DNA from: Hydractinia symbiolongicarpus
Lineage: Eukaryota; Cnidaria; Hydrozoa; Anthoathecata; Hydractiniidae
DNA length: 64,000 bases
Assembly (NCBI RefSeq): GCF_029227915.1
Contig: NC_079884.1
Coordinates: 8,308,001-8,372,000, forward strand
Direction: 5' to 3'
Below are positions 10,220 to 43,305 of this stretch, piece by piece. The number at the start of each line of letters is the position of its first letter. Position 1 is the first letter of the stretch. A model generated the notes under the pieces. The model worked only from the letters and a program-made list of their open reading frames with translations. It was not told the origin of the DNA and ran no database searches. The position numbers and the translations under genes are program-made.

Positions 10220-13200
10220 ATGGAGTCATTGGATGCAACTGAAAATCAAACTGGCCCGAACAAAACAGAATCGTTTAAATTCCTTGAAAATGAATTTGGC
10301 TTTCCAGATTTTCCGCAGGGAGACTTACCCAGCCTTGAGAGCATTCTACAAGAACCAGATGCAGACATCTACAATTTTGAAGATCTTAATTCTGTTATTG
10401 GAGATGTCAAAACAGATGATGGCACTGTGAGTATTATGAGTGAAATGTTACCACTGCCTACCACTAATCTTACTGAATTGTTGAAACCAAAGAAACCAAA
10501 TGCACATGGTTCTGTTCTTCGCCACGTGATCTTGAAAAAGATATCTTCTCAAATGATAGATGCTTGTAACAGAAGGGATGCTGGTCTGCCAACAGCTATG
10601 GCAGTGTCTAACATGGTAGCTGTTGGGACTTCGCACGGTTTGGTACTCGTTTTTGAACCAAAAGATCAAGTTTTAAAGTTAGTGCTTGGTGCAACGTCAG
10701 ATGGAGATAAGTATGGTGCTGTGACAGCGTTAGGTGGGTTTCGTCTATACTCTGTGTATTCGATACGGAAAGAAGTTTTAGTGAAATAACCAATAACGTG
10801 GATGAAAGATAATTCCTGCGAAAATATAGAAAAACGCCTATTATCAATAAGTGATTTTGCCAAAAAGTTTTCTTCATTTTATTTGTGGAGGTGAGGCGCA
10901 TTTTAACCAAAACTGAACTAAATGTACTTACTCACTAAAATTATAGTGTCATTCTAGCTGCACAGGAGAAATAGTGTATACTTCCTTATGTGTGTCATTT
11001 TTTATTCTTGTTTTAAAAACATTTCATGTTTAGGCTCACTATTTTTGGGTTTTTTTTGGACCGAAAAATTTGTTTGTCTGAAATTTGCGTCTACTGAAAG
11101 TTTTTCCTTCGGAACATTTTACTCCATAATGTATTTAATCAACGGATGTTATAAACGACGACTAATATCTCAATTTTTGGTTCTATATACAGACCGTGAT
11201 ATATATACAAATATGTGTGTCTCTCTCATTCAGTTTTCGACAACAGATATTAAACGAGGTTAAATCGCAAACATACAGAATGGATCTTGATTCATTCAAT
11301 AAAGACTTTAAGAGCATTAGAACATAACATTAAAGACAGCATAAAGAACTGTTAGAAGCCTTGATGCATGCAATTTATGCAAGTTATGTTATTTTTTAGG
11401 CATAAACGTGGATTGTAGTCGCTTGTTGTGTGGCTACGCACGTGGTCAAATCACTATGTGGGATTTAAATAACGGCAATTGTTTGCGTGTGATCACGGAA
11501 GCTCACCCAACAGGCTTTGCTGTGCTACACATTCAATTTACAGATGACCCAACCATCGCCATGTTGAATGATAGCAGTGGCTCTGTTTACACGTTGAGCT
11601 TTAAAAGATTGATCACAAGAACGTGTGAATCTACTTGTTTCTTTTCCGGAAGCAAAGGAGAAGTGTGCACCATGGTTCCCCTACATATCAGTCCAAACTT
11701 GAAAGACAGCCCATTGTATCATTCTTCTTTACTTGCCATGGCCTCACTAACTAAACTTATCATTGTGAATATGAAACCTAAACCAACGGCTGTGTTTACT
11801 AAGAAGTTGTCTGGTCCCCAAGACTGTTTACCACTCCTGGGCTGGCATTTTACAATGGTGGAAGACAAACAAGTTGTGCCTGTTTTAGCTTTTGCTCGCA
11901 ACCAAACTATTTTGTTTTATCAAGTGTGGAAGGTTGACGAAGAATACCAATTTATTCTCTTCCAAACTATCAAAACGCGTTATACACTCGTTGCGATGAA
12001 TTGTTTCAACTCACAAATTATAGTAACGATCGATACGTTTGAACGCATACGTACTATTGACGTGCGAAGCAAGGAAGAGCTGGAGTGTTTAGATTTGGGA
12101 TCAGTACAACTCGTGTACGGAAGTAGTTACTTCAAGTCTCTCTCTACAGGTGGTAACGTGAGTTGCGCGCTGAAAGCTGCTAGCGAGCATGCCTGTTACC
12201 AATCCGTACAAGTTTTTAACGGACAATTAATATTGTTAGGGACGAAGTCGCTGCACTGTTTAACGTTACGTCATTGGAAAGATCGATTGGAATTTTTCCT
12301 CAAACGAAACGAATTTATTGAAAGTTTAGCGCTAGCGAAGTTGTTTTATGAAGAGAAAGCAAAAGCTGTTGTTGGATTAACGGGTTCGCGGAAAAGTAGA
12401 AAAGCGCAAATTGCTGAAGAAATATCTGGTATACTATTGTCGTATTTAGACGTATCTATGGCCGTAAACTGCCCGAAAACAAACGACGAAACAATTTTAG
12501 CGCCGTATTTTCGAAGTTTAGTACCTGCAAGTATCGAAAATTGTTTGCTGATAAACGATCTGGATTTACTTTTTACGGAAGTGTACGATCGATTTGCCGA
12601 CGATGATGTAGCGAAAAAAGAATTCTTAGAAGCTTTGGAGATGTATATACTTGATGATAAGTTGACGTCTTTGGCACCTGTCGTCATGCGAGACCTCATC
12701 GAGCATTACGAGTCTACTGCGCAACTTCACAAGCTTGAAGCGTGTCTAGTGCATCTCGATCTGTTTTCGGTTGATATCGATTACATGGTGAAGTTATGCT
12801 GGGCCCATCGTTTGTACGATCTAGTCATATACGTGTTTAACAAAGGGTTACACGACTATCTCACACCGTTAGAAAAACTGATTAAAATTTTAAGTAATGC
12901 TTTGAAGGAGAACAATGGAGTGTTGAGTGATGACGATTTAGCATTAGGTTGCAAGATTTTAGTGTATCTAAGCTGCTGTTTGGCTGGTAACCAATATCCT
13001 CTGGGTGTTATAGATAAAAACTGCGCCAAGGAGGTAAAGGATGATATCTTTAACTCGATCATCATAAAAAGGTCTGAACATGCTAGCTATTCAGAGACTT
13101 ACCCCCATGTTAGATGTTTGTTGATGTTTGATACGAGAGAGTTTCTTAACGTTTTGTCTATCGCGTTTGAGGAGAAAGAGTTTGAGCCAAAAAGTGAAGA

Positions 13201-15228
13201 AGAAGCTGTCGGCGCGCCGTCGAAACGACAGAAAGTTGTCGATGTCTTGCTGCAAGTCATGGTTAACGATCAATCATTCTCACCTGCCCAAGTCGGCTGC
13301 CTTTTTACGTTTATTGCTCGCCAAATGGCGAAACATGAAGGTACCATACAAGTTAATAAGTTATTATTTGAGCAAGTCTTAGAGTATTTAACCAATCCTG
13401 ACGAGGAACGGCGTCACGAAGAACGAGAACAAGCGTTGTTGGAACTACTTGCAGCAGGTGGCTTGCGTCAGTTTCCCGACGAAAGAGTGCTGGCTCTTGC
13501 TGAATCAGCAAAATTTTACCGTGTTTGTGAAATCATATACCAGCAAAAACGTCAGTACGAGAAAGTTCTGTCGTGTTATTGGCGCGACATGGCCCGGAAG
13601 ACGCAAGCTTTTTCTTACATCGACCAAATGCTCTCTGACGATTCTTTCACCGACTTTGAGAAAGAAGAATTTGCGACCGCTGTATTGAAATGCATGGATA
13701 GGTTGGTTGAAATCAACAGCATGAAATTCGCACGTTTAATTATCAATCATTTTCCAGCTTCGTTTAACGAAGTGGCTGGCAAGTTGCAGTACCAACCAGA
13801 AATCCAGTACGCCTTTTTGAAAGGTGTTTTCCATGTCAAGACAGACGCTAGGAATGAAAAACAAAAGAGAATAATGCAGATCGACCCGGAAATACACGAC
13901 CAGTTTATCGAGTTGATGTGTAAATTCGAACCGGAATCAGTGCATCGTTATTTGCAGGGAAACGATGAGTATCGCTTGGAGCAAGCTTTAGCTATCGTGC
14001 AACCGAAAGAACTTGTTCACGCTACAGCATATCTTCTTGAACGAATGGGCGATGTAATGAGTGCGTTTTACTTGCTATGCAACGAACTTCAAGCGAAAGT
14101 CGATACGTTAAATCGAACTTACTTGGAATTGCCCGATGTCGAAGAAATGACGGATGATTTGAGTGACGCGCTAAAGGGTGCCGGGAGATCGTTACAAAAC
14201 GTTATGCATTTATGTCAAAGAAATTCACAACGTTTGGAGAGAGAGGACAGGGAAGCCTTGTGGTTTCCATTACTAGAGACAGTAATGGCGCCTCAAAGAA
14301 AAATAAAGGTGAGTTAGGCGCGCTCTTACTTTAGCCTCTTTCTGCTTGTTTTTGCCTTTATTGTTAACGTGTTTTATGTACTTTCGTTGTATAGTTTTGG
14401 TGCTGTTCCTATTCAATCGTTTAATTTTTTTAGAACACCTCCTCTAGTCATTTTCTGGTGTTTAAAGAATTTACTAAAGATGTACTTATTAACATGATGG
14501 CGTATATATCCTTACCTGCTGTCCTACAAAAAATCATGCAAGATCCCACCTACAGTTCTGGAAAGTTCGGAGAAATCAAAGAACTCATTCTTGGAATGTT
14601 AGATACGTACAACTACGAGCTTACGTTACTCGAAACCACAAACAAGTTGCTGGGAAAGGACTTGCATGGTCAGTATTACCAAGAGAAACAATACCTTTCG
14701 CGTGGTTTTCGGCCTTCATTGAATCGATGTTGCTTATGTTCGCGTTCGTTTAATATGGAAAGTGTGATCAGTGCCGATGAAATGGTACTGTTTCGTTGTG
14801 GTCATTCTTACCACAGGCAATGTTTGCAAGGATCTGTTGGTTTTGACGAGGAGCTGGTGTGTGTGCAATGCAACAAAACGAATGTAATCTATACGGGTGG
14901 TTATCGTCGCGGTAATAGCAGAATAGAGAACGGAAAAACAGCGGTAAAGAAGACCAAACCAAAAAACGAGATTTTTAAAGTAAGTCTGACCATGCAACAG
15001 GAGGCTGCTCTAAATGGTTTATCAAACCACGGAAACAAACTTTCGAAAGTAGCTATACTGTCAGATTTAAATGGCGATAATTTTGCAGACTGGGCTTCCC
15101 ATAATTCATCGCGGGCGTTAAGCAATGTGATTCCACGCTCTTTTCTTCAAAATCAAACGGGTATTACGGTGGACGAAAAGTTTTCCTTGCGTTTATCTCC
15201 ACCTCCAAGAAAAAATACTTTGTATTAA
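10220..15228 (+). CDS. VPS8: vacuolar protein sorting-associated protein 8 (CORVET subunit)
   Basis: Coding exons 10220-10733, 11400-14308 and 14434-15228 join in phases 1 and 0 to give 1405 aa; the human protein is about 1430. VPS8 is the Rab5-binding tethering subunit specific to the CORVET complex on early endosomes (family knowledge). Seen: an acidic N terminus (LPSLESILQE), a WD-type beta-propeller region crossing the first intron (AVGTSHGLVLVF, then INVDCSRLLCGYARGQITMW), the family signatures FKSLSTGGNVSCAL and QVGCLFTFIARQMAKHEG, a long helical solenoid, and a C-terminal RING-like cluster (CCLCSRSF, CGHSYHRQC, CVQC) at about residues 1230-1290. Exon 1 is preceded by an acceptor at 10204-10205, so a 5' exon exists upstream. 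The ATG at 10220 fits the N-terminal alignment, but coding upstream of it cannot be excluded. No disruption is seen. Confidence 0.95.
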
Positions 15229-17209
15229 ATATATGTAGGCCATGTTTTAATATATGGAGTTTGTATTTTAAATCAATTTGTTTACTAATTTTCTATTTAG
15301 AATTCCCGTCTTTAGTTAGTCATGTTTTTTTTATTCATATTCATTTAAGACCTCGACGCTTCTTCAGAACGAATCACATTTCCTCTTAGATTATCTATTT
15401 GACCACAGATTTGATTGAATCGAGGCAAAAAGCACGGAAAATTGAAGTGTTGTTTTTTCTTCGGCATATAAAAACAGATGAAAATCTACAAGTTATTTTT
15501 TTTTGCTCATTTCCGAAAAGAGTTTTCAGTTCTTACAAATAAATAATAAATCCAACAGTAGAAAAACTTATTTATGTTTCCTGAATAGCTTTGCAAAAAG
15601 GTTCGTTGGTAAAAAGCGACAAATTATTTAGCAGGCGACAAATATTTTTACCGACGAATGTTTTTTCGCCGACGAAATATTTTACGGATAAAGTTTCTAC
15701 CAATAAGGTAGATTTCTTCCCAAGATACATTTCTGCAGCAAACAGTTCATGCAATTTCCTAAAAATTCCATGCGTGTGTTTGTTGTGGAATATTTATATG
15801 TGCTTGTAGTATTATCTAGTTGTGTTTCTACCTAAAACCAAAATCTAATTTTTTAACATAAAAATTCTAAAAATCTCCAACAAAACTGTAAAAAATTTTC
15901 TGAAATTTCGAGTGATAAACTTGTATATGCTTAATTTTAGATCCATTTGATCTATGATGTGCTTAAAACCTTTGTTTTTCTGTTTGTGTATTTTCAACCA
16001 TGAAACTGCAGGATTTATTTTTACCATGTTCAGATCTCTCATTCTCTCTTAGTTTTTATGTTTTTTTTTTTTTTAATTGTATATAATTTGTAAATATTAT
16101 ACTTCCGATTAGATTTCGTTATGTTATTCTTTCGTGCGTACACGTGTGTGAGTGATTTTTGTGCTCTCTTCCCTGCCGTTGTCTTTCAAATCATAATATA
16201 GATATCATTTTTCTTTCTCTCTCAAGAGATGACGTCACCTGTTGTGATTGTTTTCGCTGTGATGCGATGGTCAAAATTATCTTAAGTCAAACGGTAATAT
16301 AGACGACATACCATTTTTCATAACAGCATTCTTTCGTCTATCAAATGACTGCATTGATTATTTATCAAAATAAACACGGAAATGCTGACATCAGCATAAA
16401 AAAGTCAATTTAGGCCGTTTTTGGTCTTTAACACACTCGTAAACAGTAAAAAAGTTTTTAATTTTGAATACGGTTCAAGATCGCAAAATTAGTTTCGCAA
16501 ATATTTCTACTGTGAGTATAGTTTACGAGAATAAAATGTATCTAAAAGGGACTGTCTCTTTAAAACTTATTTGGTAAGGATACAATAGTATACACTATAA
16601 GACAAAAATGAGGCGAAAGTTTAACGCTTTGTTGCCATAGTTACGACTAAGTACGATAGCTGGTAACATGTACAACTTTAAGCCCTGTTCTACTTCTAAG
16701 GTTAAATGATTTTCAGTGAACTGATGCAAACTTTGTCTTAAATCTAATTGATGACGTACAAATTCCAATGAGCTCAACTCAGCGGGTACATTATTCATGC
16801 AGCCTTCTTACTGCTTGTGGAACAGCACATTTAACATTCAGAATTACAATATGCTGTTTTGAGAGGCCAGAAAACATCAGTGGCAGAAATTCTCCCTAAA
16901 ACGAGTTGCTATAGGCGTTGCTATGCCGTTTTGGTAAACATTGCTTTGTTACAGTTGCTCGCAGATGCTAGGATATTCAAATACCGCTGTCCGTCCCAAA
17001 ATAGAAATTTTTGCCTCTCTGAGCACTGACACGGGAGTAGTCGTGTGTTCGAATTTCATCTTGGTAACTATTTTTATTTTTTATTTTTTTATTTTTACTA
17101 TCTCGCCTGCGAGCATGTGTTTCCAACTCGTAACTAACTAACCAAATGGTCAATGACAACGTCACAAATTTAAACTTCATACCTGAACTCTCTAAGTAGT
17201 CATCGGCCA
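15229..17209. other. intergenic, no gene recognised
   Basis: This lies downstream of VPS8. A cluster of AATAAA-like hexamers near 15539-15551 may serve VPS8 polyadenylation. The minus frame at 16595-16800 (NNVPAELSSLEF) faintly resembles the C terminus of non-LTR reverse transcriptases, but is too short and broken to call. Positions 17010-17060 contain GTGTTCGAATTTC, reminiscent of a tRNA B box, which may mark a degenerate SINE. Confidence 0.35.
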
Positions 17210-17695
17210 AAATTGGTATTTGTTTTCGACAAAATTTGGCACAGTTAACAAAAAAATTATGCTGAACATAATAGTGACATCATAATTTTGATTTTTGTTA
17301 CCTAAATGTCATTTTAGACCAATATTGGTCCAAAAATTATAATTACTCTATTTTCGACAAAATTTGACAAAGTTAACAAAAAAAGTATGCCGAACATGAT
17401 GATGACATCAAAATTTTGCTTTTTGTCACTTAATTGTCATTTTAGACCAAAATTGGTCCGAAAATAAAAACTACTTTATTTTCGACAAAATTTAGCACAG
17501 GTAACAAAAAAGTATGCTGAATATGATGGTGACATCAAAATTTTGATTTTTTGTCACCTAAATGTTATTTTAGGCCAAAATTGGTCCAAAAATTAAAATT
17601 ACTTTATTTTCGACAAAATTTGGCAAAGCTATTAAAAAAGTATGCTGAAAATGTTAACTTTCAACCATGAATGATAGGCTGTATTTTTTCTTTTT
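17210..17695. repeat. ~120-bp minisatellite, about 3.7 units
   Basis: Each unit runs TTTTCGACAAAATTTGGC, ACAGTTAACAAAAAAGTATG, CTGAACATAATGGTGACATC, ATTTTGATTTTTTGTCACCT, AAATGTCATTTTAGACC and AAATTGGTCCAAAAATTAAA. The same array, with the same closing sequence (ACCATGAATGATAGGCTGTATTTTTT), occurs at 46990-47535 inside the Mutator-like element. There is no open frame through the array. Confidence 0.75.
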
Positions 17696-18324
17696 TATAG
17701 TAATATGGTTTTTAACTAAAGCTATTTCCATTTACCAACAATAAAGATCGTATATTATTTTTCTTTATTTTGCTTTTTCTCACTGAGTGACTTTGTTATA
17801 CTCCGTTTTTTTTTTGTTTTTTTTTTTTTTTTTTTTTTACTGAATTACTGAATTTCGAAAATTTTAGGTGGAGCTTGTGGTCTATTTTCTTCCTGTCAGT
17901 CAGTTTACTCCAGACTGACCTAACGAAAATTGAAATTTCGAGGAATTTTCTATCAATACTATTGCCTATCTGAATAGCAAAATATGTCGTGTCTAACTTC
18001 GTAACCGAAATCACAATTTCATAGACAGCTTTTTATAAACCTTGTTGGCGAGCTAGTTTACGTATATTATACGTTTTGTTTTGTTTTTGGCACCCTGTTA
18101 TAGCTATATGAATTTTTTTTTAAGTTAATAAGATATTCTCTCTGTAATACTGACCACAACCGCATCCAGTAACTCATGTTTTATTCCTTTTTTTTCAGAA
18201 TTCGAAAAGAAGTCCATTTTAAATTCTCGTCGTTATCAGAATCCTTTAACGTGCCTTTTTAATCTCAGAAACAGTTGATACCTTAAGTTACAGATGTTTC
18301 CATAATGTTCCATTGCAAGACATT

Positions 18325-19075
18325 ATAAAAAACATAGGACAATATTCGTGCATGGTTTTCGTCGTGTTCGATCTTTCTTCGTGACGTGTTTTCTTTGACT
18401 CATAATTCTCTTTGTCGTGGCGTATTAGTCTTTTTGGTGTGATCTCGTGTTTCGTCGTGTCACATGTCATTTCGTTTCGAGGCGAAATAGTTATGTTTTT
18501 TACACGGAATTACTAATTTCGTGAAGCTTTTACACAATATATGTTTTTCATAGTTAGAGCTAGATTTTCATTTTTGGATTAGCTAGACTAACTTAAAATC
18601 TAGCTAGTTAGCTAAATCTTTATATTGAACTCTTTGTATCCTAGATAAAACTAACTACATAAACATAAATTTTTACAAAAACTCTCACATAACGCAATAT
18701 TTATTCAAAAACACATGGAGAACTAAGTTGAAATTAGAAATTCTAAGTTGTGTATTTTTCAATTTTACCACATAGTATTCGTGTGATTATTTGTAAGCAT
18801 TATACGAATAAAGTACTTATTAAAAAGCATAAATATGTTTGACGCGAAATAAAAAACGCCACAAAGCGATATACACCGCGCAACGAACGCTTATTCTACC
18901 AATAAGGCGCAATTTGACACTACGAAAACGGTCACAACCTGGACAGTTGACACGATGAAATGTAAATTCACACAACTAAGAATAATACGCCACGACGGAG
19001 AGTATTTCGAATCGACGAAGACCATTACGATGTGACGAAAACCATTCACGAACATTAGATTATAAAACATTAATT
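18325..19075. mobile_element. long-TIR nonautonomous element, TCGTCGTG-rich
   Basis: Two arms of roughly 150 bp are imperfect inverted repeats. The core ATTCGTGCATGGTTTTCGTC at about 18344-18363 pairs with its near-complement at about 19034-19055. TCGTGGCGTATTAKTCTT is shared by both arms. The arms repeat a TTCGTCG/TCGTCGTG word several times. The central part is AT-rich with no coding frame. Exact ends and target duplication were not resolved. Confidence 0.55.
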
Positions 19076-19079
19076 CCTA

Positions 19080-20490
19080 AGGAAGAGGGTATGGTATCAT
19101 AAAAAAGTTTAATTTTATGATTAGTATGGAAAGTACAAGTATTTAATGCAAGGGTAAGAATCACCCAAAACAAACAAGTGATAAATACCATACATCACAA
19201 AAACACAACGGAGGAGTGCGATCAGCAAGTAATTCTTTTTTTAACAACTTACGGATTCATGTTCCCAATAGTTTCTGCTTTCCAAAAATGTATAGAAAGC
19301 ACTGAATGGGTTGAACAATAATGCTTTTTTTTAGGTTTTGCTTCCTGGCTGTCTCTTACAGCAAATAGACACAAGAAGCGACCTATGCACATGTGAATCT
19401 GCGCAATGTTTACATTTAGCTGGCTTTCGCAAGAGCCTACAAATTGTTTGAACAAAATACCAGAGTAAAATTAACCAATCAAATTTAGTCTAGCTCATGC
19501 TTAACTTTTCAAGATGACTGATTCAGTGCAAGGTTTTAACCTTCATTTTTCAGTGAGAGCACTAACGTAAACACATACCTTCTCTGCAAGCGTCAAAAGC
19601 TGATCAGGAAGTGACTTTGTAACAATCAAATTTTTTACGAATTTTTTGCTGACGTCTACAATTACTGCAATATGTATCCAGTGAAAAAAAATTTAACGTA
19701 AACTGGTATTGCAACTTTCTGTTTACAAAAGCTACTTGTTTTTGCGCATGCGCACGCATTTTTGTAGTAAGCAGTAATCAAAGAAATCCATATTAAAAAA
19801 GAAGAAATATTCGCCTAAAATTAGTGATTTATTTTAGAAAGAGAAGAATATAGTTAAAATTTAATTCACTTTCTTTTTGGATATTTTTTTTCCAAAATTT
19901 TTTTACTTTATCCTCCTTTTTAACCTACAAAAAAGCGCGCGCATTCTTAAAACAAAATCAAAAACAAATACGACACACGGAAAGTGGTCTATAAAAAAAA
20001 CATGTTTTTACGAATCTTTTTTTCTCTATTAAAAACCTTCACGCAAACAGAAAGAAACTTAATTAACAAGCAATTTGCTACAAAATTATTTAAAAAGTAT
20101 TTTTACATTTTAAAATTGTATAAAAATATTTGATTCACAAGAAAAATATTACAATACTAAGAAAAATCCCCTTGTATAAAAATATTAATTACCTTATAGA
20201 AATTAATTAAGAAATTCTCAAATAAGAATTTGCACTAATTTGCACTAACTAACTCAAAAGCATGACACACTAGTATTCACAGAATTACAATCAAAACTAT
20301 AATGCATGGATTTCATCATCATTGCTGACTTTCAGGAAAAAGTAAAACCACACGAGGATCTTTCAGAACGAGTTTGACGAAGCATATAAATAGCGAGTCG
20401 TAATTTGTTCGAAGGAAAATCATCCAACACCATATGTTTCAAATTTCATCTGTTACATATTGATTCTACACTAAAAATATTTTTTTATAT
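19080..20490. other. AT-rich intergenic, no gene recognised
   Basis: This is the convergent spacer between VPS8 and chitin synthase. It is mostly A/T runs. The only longer frame (minus, 19249-19455) has no supporting features. I see no structured RNA or terminal repeats. Confidence 0.4.
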
Positions 20491-20496
20491 TTTATT
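20491..20496 (-). promoter_or_regulatory. candidate polyadenylation signal of chitin synthase
   Basis: AATAAA on the minus strand, 117 bases beyond the chitin synthase stop codon. It is the first such hexamer downstream on that strand that I noticed. Confidence 0.4.
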
Positions 20497-20612
20497 CGTT
20501 TCTAACTATTTCATGTGCTGTTATTTTTTTTATATATAATTTTTGTCACAAATATTAAAAGATTTTGCATAGATTTACTAAGAGAAATAAAAACAAAAAC
20601 AAATGAAACTGT

Positions 20613-40114
<19,502 letters not shown>

Positions 40115-40121
40115 TGGTTAC

Positions 40122-41945
40122 TAAAAAATATATATGAATTAATTTCACCAGATGCACTATGTGAAATATTGCTTGATGGTACATAGTTGCAGATACAGTT
40201 TTGTGAATATTGTAGGCAGGAAAATGATAAGCTAACGGAAACAGAAATCGGTCTGACAGTATTGCAACAGACAAAACCTAAATACAGTCACAAAATGCTA
40301 AGTGCTACAAGACAACAATTAATGATAAAAACATCACACATCTACAAAAAAATTCTCATAATGAATGTTTAAATATATTTACAGACATCATTTGATATGG
40401 TTGGCAAATAAATTGAAATAATAGAATTTTTTTGATCAAATTAGTTCTAGAAAATAACATAATAAGCAGATTTATGTGACAAAAATAATTTGATAACCAT
40501 AAACACTTTAGATCAAAACAAGATCAATAATGAACCAGTTTAATGTTTCTAATACAGAGTATACGAGTATGTGAGTACTCAGGCTTTAGATATTCCACTT
40601 AATTGATTTCAAAGAAGTGTCTATGATGTCAAGAGTTCTGAGAAAATAAATTAACAATGGTTGCCATGAGAACAAGAAATATCCTTAAAACTTCTATGAA
40701 TTTTGGTATCAAATTCTGATGTAATTTTCTTTATTTATGTGCAAACAAAATATCTTTCACATCCTGTTGTGTGGTTAAAAATAAGTTATTAAAACACCTC
40801 TAAACAACAAAATTATTATTTATTTTACATGTTATATGTTTGAAATACAAGACAATTAATAAGTTAAAAATCTTAGTTGGACAATTTTAAGTATAAAAGT
40901 GAAACAAAGAATTACTGCAAAATAAATATATGAAGTATGTTGGAAATATCTTCAGTAAAAAATCAAATACAAACTAATACCTGAACATGATAATTTGTTA
41001 ACTTTACCTAGTAACAATTCCTTTGCTCAAATGTTTTAAATTTTTCCCCTTTTTTCATTACCTATTTAGTGGTCACTCAAAATAAAACTATTTTTTTGTG
41101 ATTGAGAGCAGGTAATTACTTTTTGCTTCAATGCATACAGGCTTCAACAAGCTATACTGGTATATATCTAATTCAATTAAGTCACCCCAAACAACATGGG
41201 CAGTATTACATAGACTTACAAGTTAAAAAAAACAGAAATCATAAGACAGCCTGCTGAAATAGAAATGTGAAAGAAATTGTAACGCTCCTTTAAGGAAATT
41301 GTAGAGATTCTATTAAAATAGCTTTGGCACATTTTTAAAGGTTATAGGTCTAAATCAGAAAAAATAATACACTATTGCAATCCCTGTAAACCCTTTTATT
41401 GATTTCGACTTTTATTTAATCAGTAGAAAACGTTTTTACAGTTTTATTTATAGTAGGAAGAGGAATAACCTGATTACATATTTGTTTTTTCCATTCTTCT
41501 TTTTTAAAGATTTGACAACAAATTTAAACAGAGCTTTTCATTGTCTCTTTTTTCTTATACCTCCAATTAGTAATATTACAATTAAAGCTCTAAGCTTTGT
41601 TTCTTTTTGAAATATTTTTTGATATTAAAAACAAGAAGTAAGTCAGTCTAGATTAGATTAGAGGATTAATTTACAGGCTTTAGTACAAATCCATTTTTAA
41701 AAAATGGTAAACTGTATACGTAACACTTTTAATCATCTCCTGTAAAGCTAGTATTTACCCTAATATATATAGCGTTACTGTTAAAAAAGGCACATTGTCA
41801 GCAGTGAATCACTTATTATTTTTCTGGGGTAAAGATGAAAAACATTGAATATTTTTTATATTATAATACAACAATAAAACTTACAAGAATATTCTTCTTA
41901 ACTTTCCTGTAAAAACATGTTAGAATTTTTGGACATTTAGAGTAC
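40122..41945. other. intergenic upstream of chitin synthase
   Basis: AT-rich. It must contain the chitin synthase promoter and 5' noncoding exon, because an acceptor precedes the ATG, but I cannot locate them. No repeat or RNA structure stood out. Confidence 0.35.
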
Positions 41946-41947
41946 TA

Positions 41948-43305
41948 GAATCAGGACACCTAATATCGTGAGCCGCGTATCGTGCGCGTTGCGCATGATT
42001 TGCGATGCTGTTGCGATAGTAAAATATTTAGCATCGTGAAAGTCGCGATCAATCTTGGGGTCAACTTTCACGATATTGCGACCGTCATGATACATCTTTA
42101 AATATTATAATAATCACCTAATTAATGTCATGAGAGAATAACGCCATTGAATATAAATAATTATTTTTTTTTATTTTCTAATGTTGTTCTAATTTTTACG
42201 AAAACAAAAAAATAATAATATCAAGCAAAAAACTTTTTAAGAAAACTTTCACCGTATTCTCTCTAAAACACAATTCTGGATAATTTTTTCTTTTGTGTTG
42301 AATGTAATTCTAATCTATTTATATCTTTGCAATCACATTGAGCACATTGAAATGGTTTGCTTCTGGTAATAGAGCAGTATAGCAGGTATCATTTTTAGGT
42401 GTTATTGACATGTATTTCGCAACCTAGTGCCCAGGATTTCATTATCAATTTCTGTTAAAAATATTGAAAAATGTAAAATTAAATGTATAGATGATAATTG
42501 TCTTTTTTTATCTTCCCTACGTTCAAGCAACAGGTAACCATTTAAAATATGAAAAATACAATTAAAAATACATTTAATAAGACACATGCAACTATCTTCT
42601 CCCCATTGCTGCAATTTATTTTATCATGCACACTGTGATTGCTGAGATATAAATGGATAACAAAATTCTATAAAAATTAGAAAAGAATGTTCCGTATATC
42701 GCTGTTACAGACAATCTGTGATAATTATTATGCTGTTATCTTTTCACCTTGAGTGCTAGTTCCATTTTTTTAGTGAGAGAAATTATTATTATTTTTTCTT
42801 TGCAACTAAAAAATATAAACTGCGTGCGTTATGCGAAAATAGATAGAAAAAATGCTTGTCATAACACCTTCCTCCGATATTATTTTTTAATTTTTTGTTG
42901 TTGTTGTTCCGACCATACATTCTTGATAAAATTATTTTTATTTCGCCGACCGTAAGCTACTATCAACTTTGCCCGTAGAACAACTTATTACGTTATGGTC
43001 GTCTTATTTCTAAAATCAAATTTCCAGTAAAATTATATTACAAGATACAAAAGAATTTTTAAATGTAAAAAAAAAACTCAAGATTATATCCATCTATTGT
43101 TTAATATTTTTAATGTTATTCACGATCCATCGCGACAATCAAGATTAATAGTGACGATCGCGATAGCATCATTATTTTTTATACATCGCGACTATCGCGA
43201 AGTTCTTCGGTAACATTTTTTATATCGCGATGGTCACGATAGGATAGCGGATCGTTCATGTCGCGCATGATACGCGCTCACAATGTTAAGTGTCCTAATT
43301 TCAGC
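41948..43305. mobile_element. element with ATCGCGA-rich terminal arrays
   Basis: The inverted ends AGGACACCTAATATCGTGAG (about 41954 on, continuing CCGCGTATCGTGCGCG) and the complement of AGGACACTTAACATTGTGAG (ending about 43300, continuing CGCGTATCATGCGCG) agree closely. Both flanks are packed with ATCGCGA/TCGCGATA words. The interior at 42255-42400 is an inverted match to 5925-6075. No protein frame stands out. No target duplication was clearly visible. Confidence 0.65.

Noticed and set aside
10448-13382. Several antisense or shifted frames across VPS8
   Set aside because: All are shadows of the VPS8 exons, which have consistent splice phases and family-wide similarity.
16595-16800. Reverse-transcriptase-like tail (NNVPAELSSLEF)
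   Set aside because: Similarity is confined to a few residues, and neighbouring sequence in that frame has a stop directly upstream.
16977-17210. Minus frame with DEIRTHDYSRVSAQRGKNF
   Set aside because: This reads like the spurious translation of a tRNA-like repeat head, not a protein.
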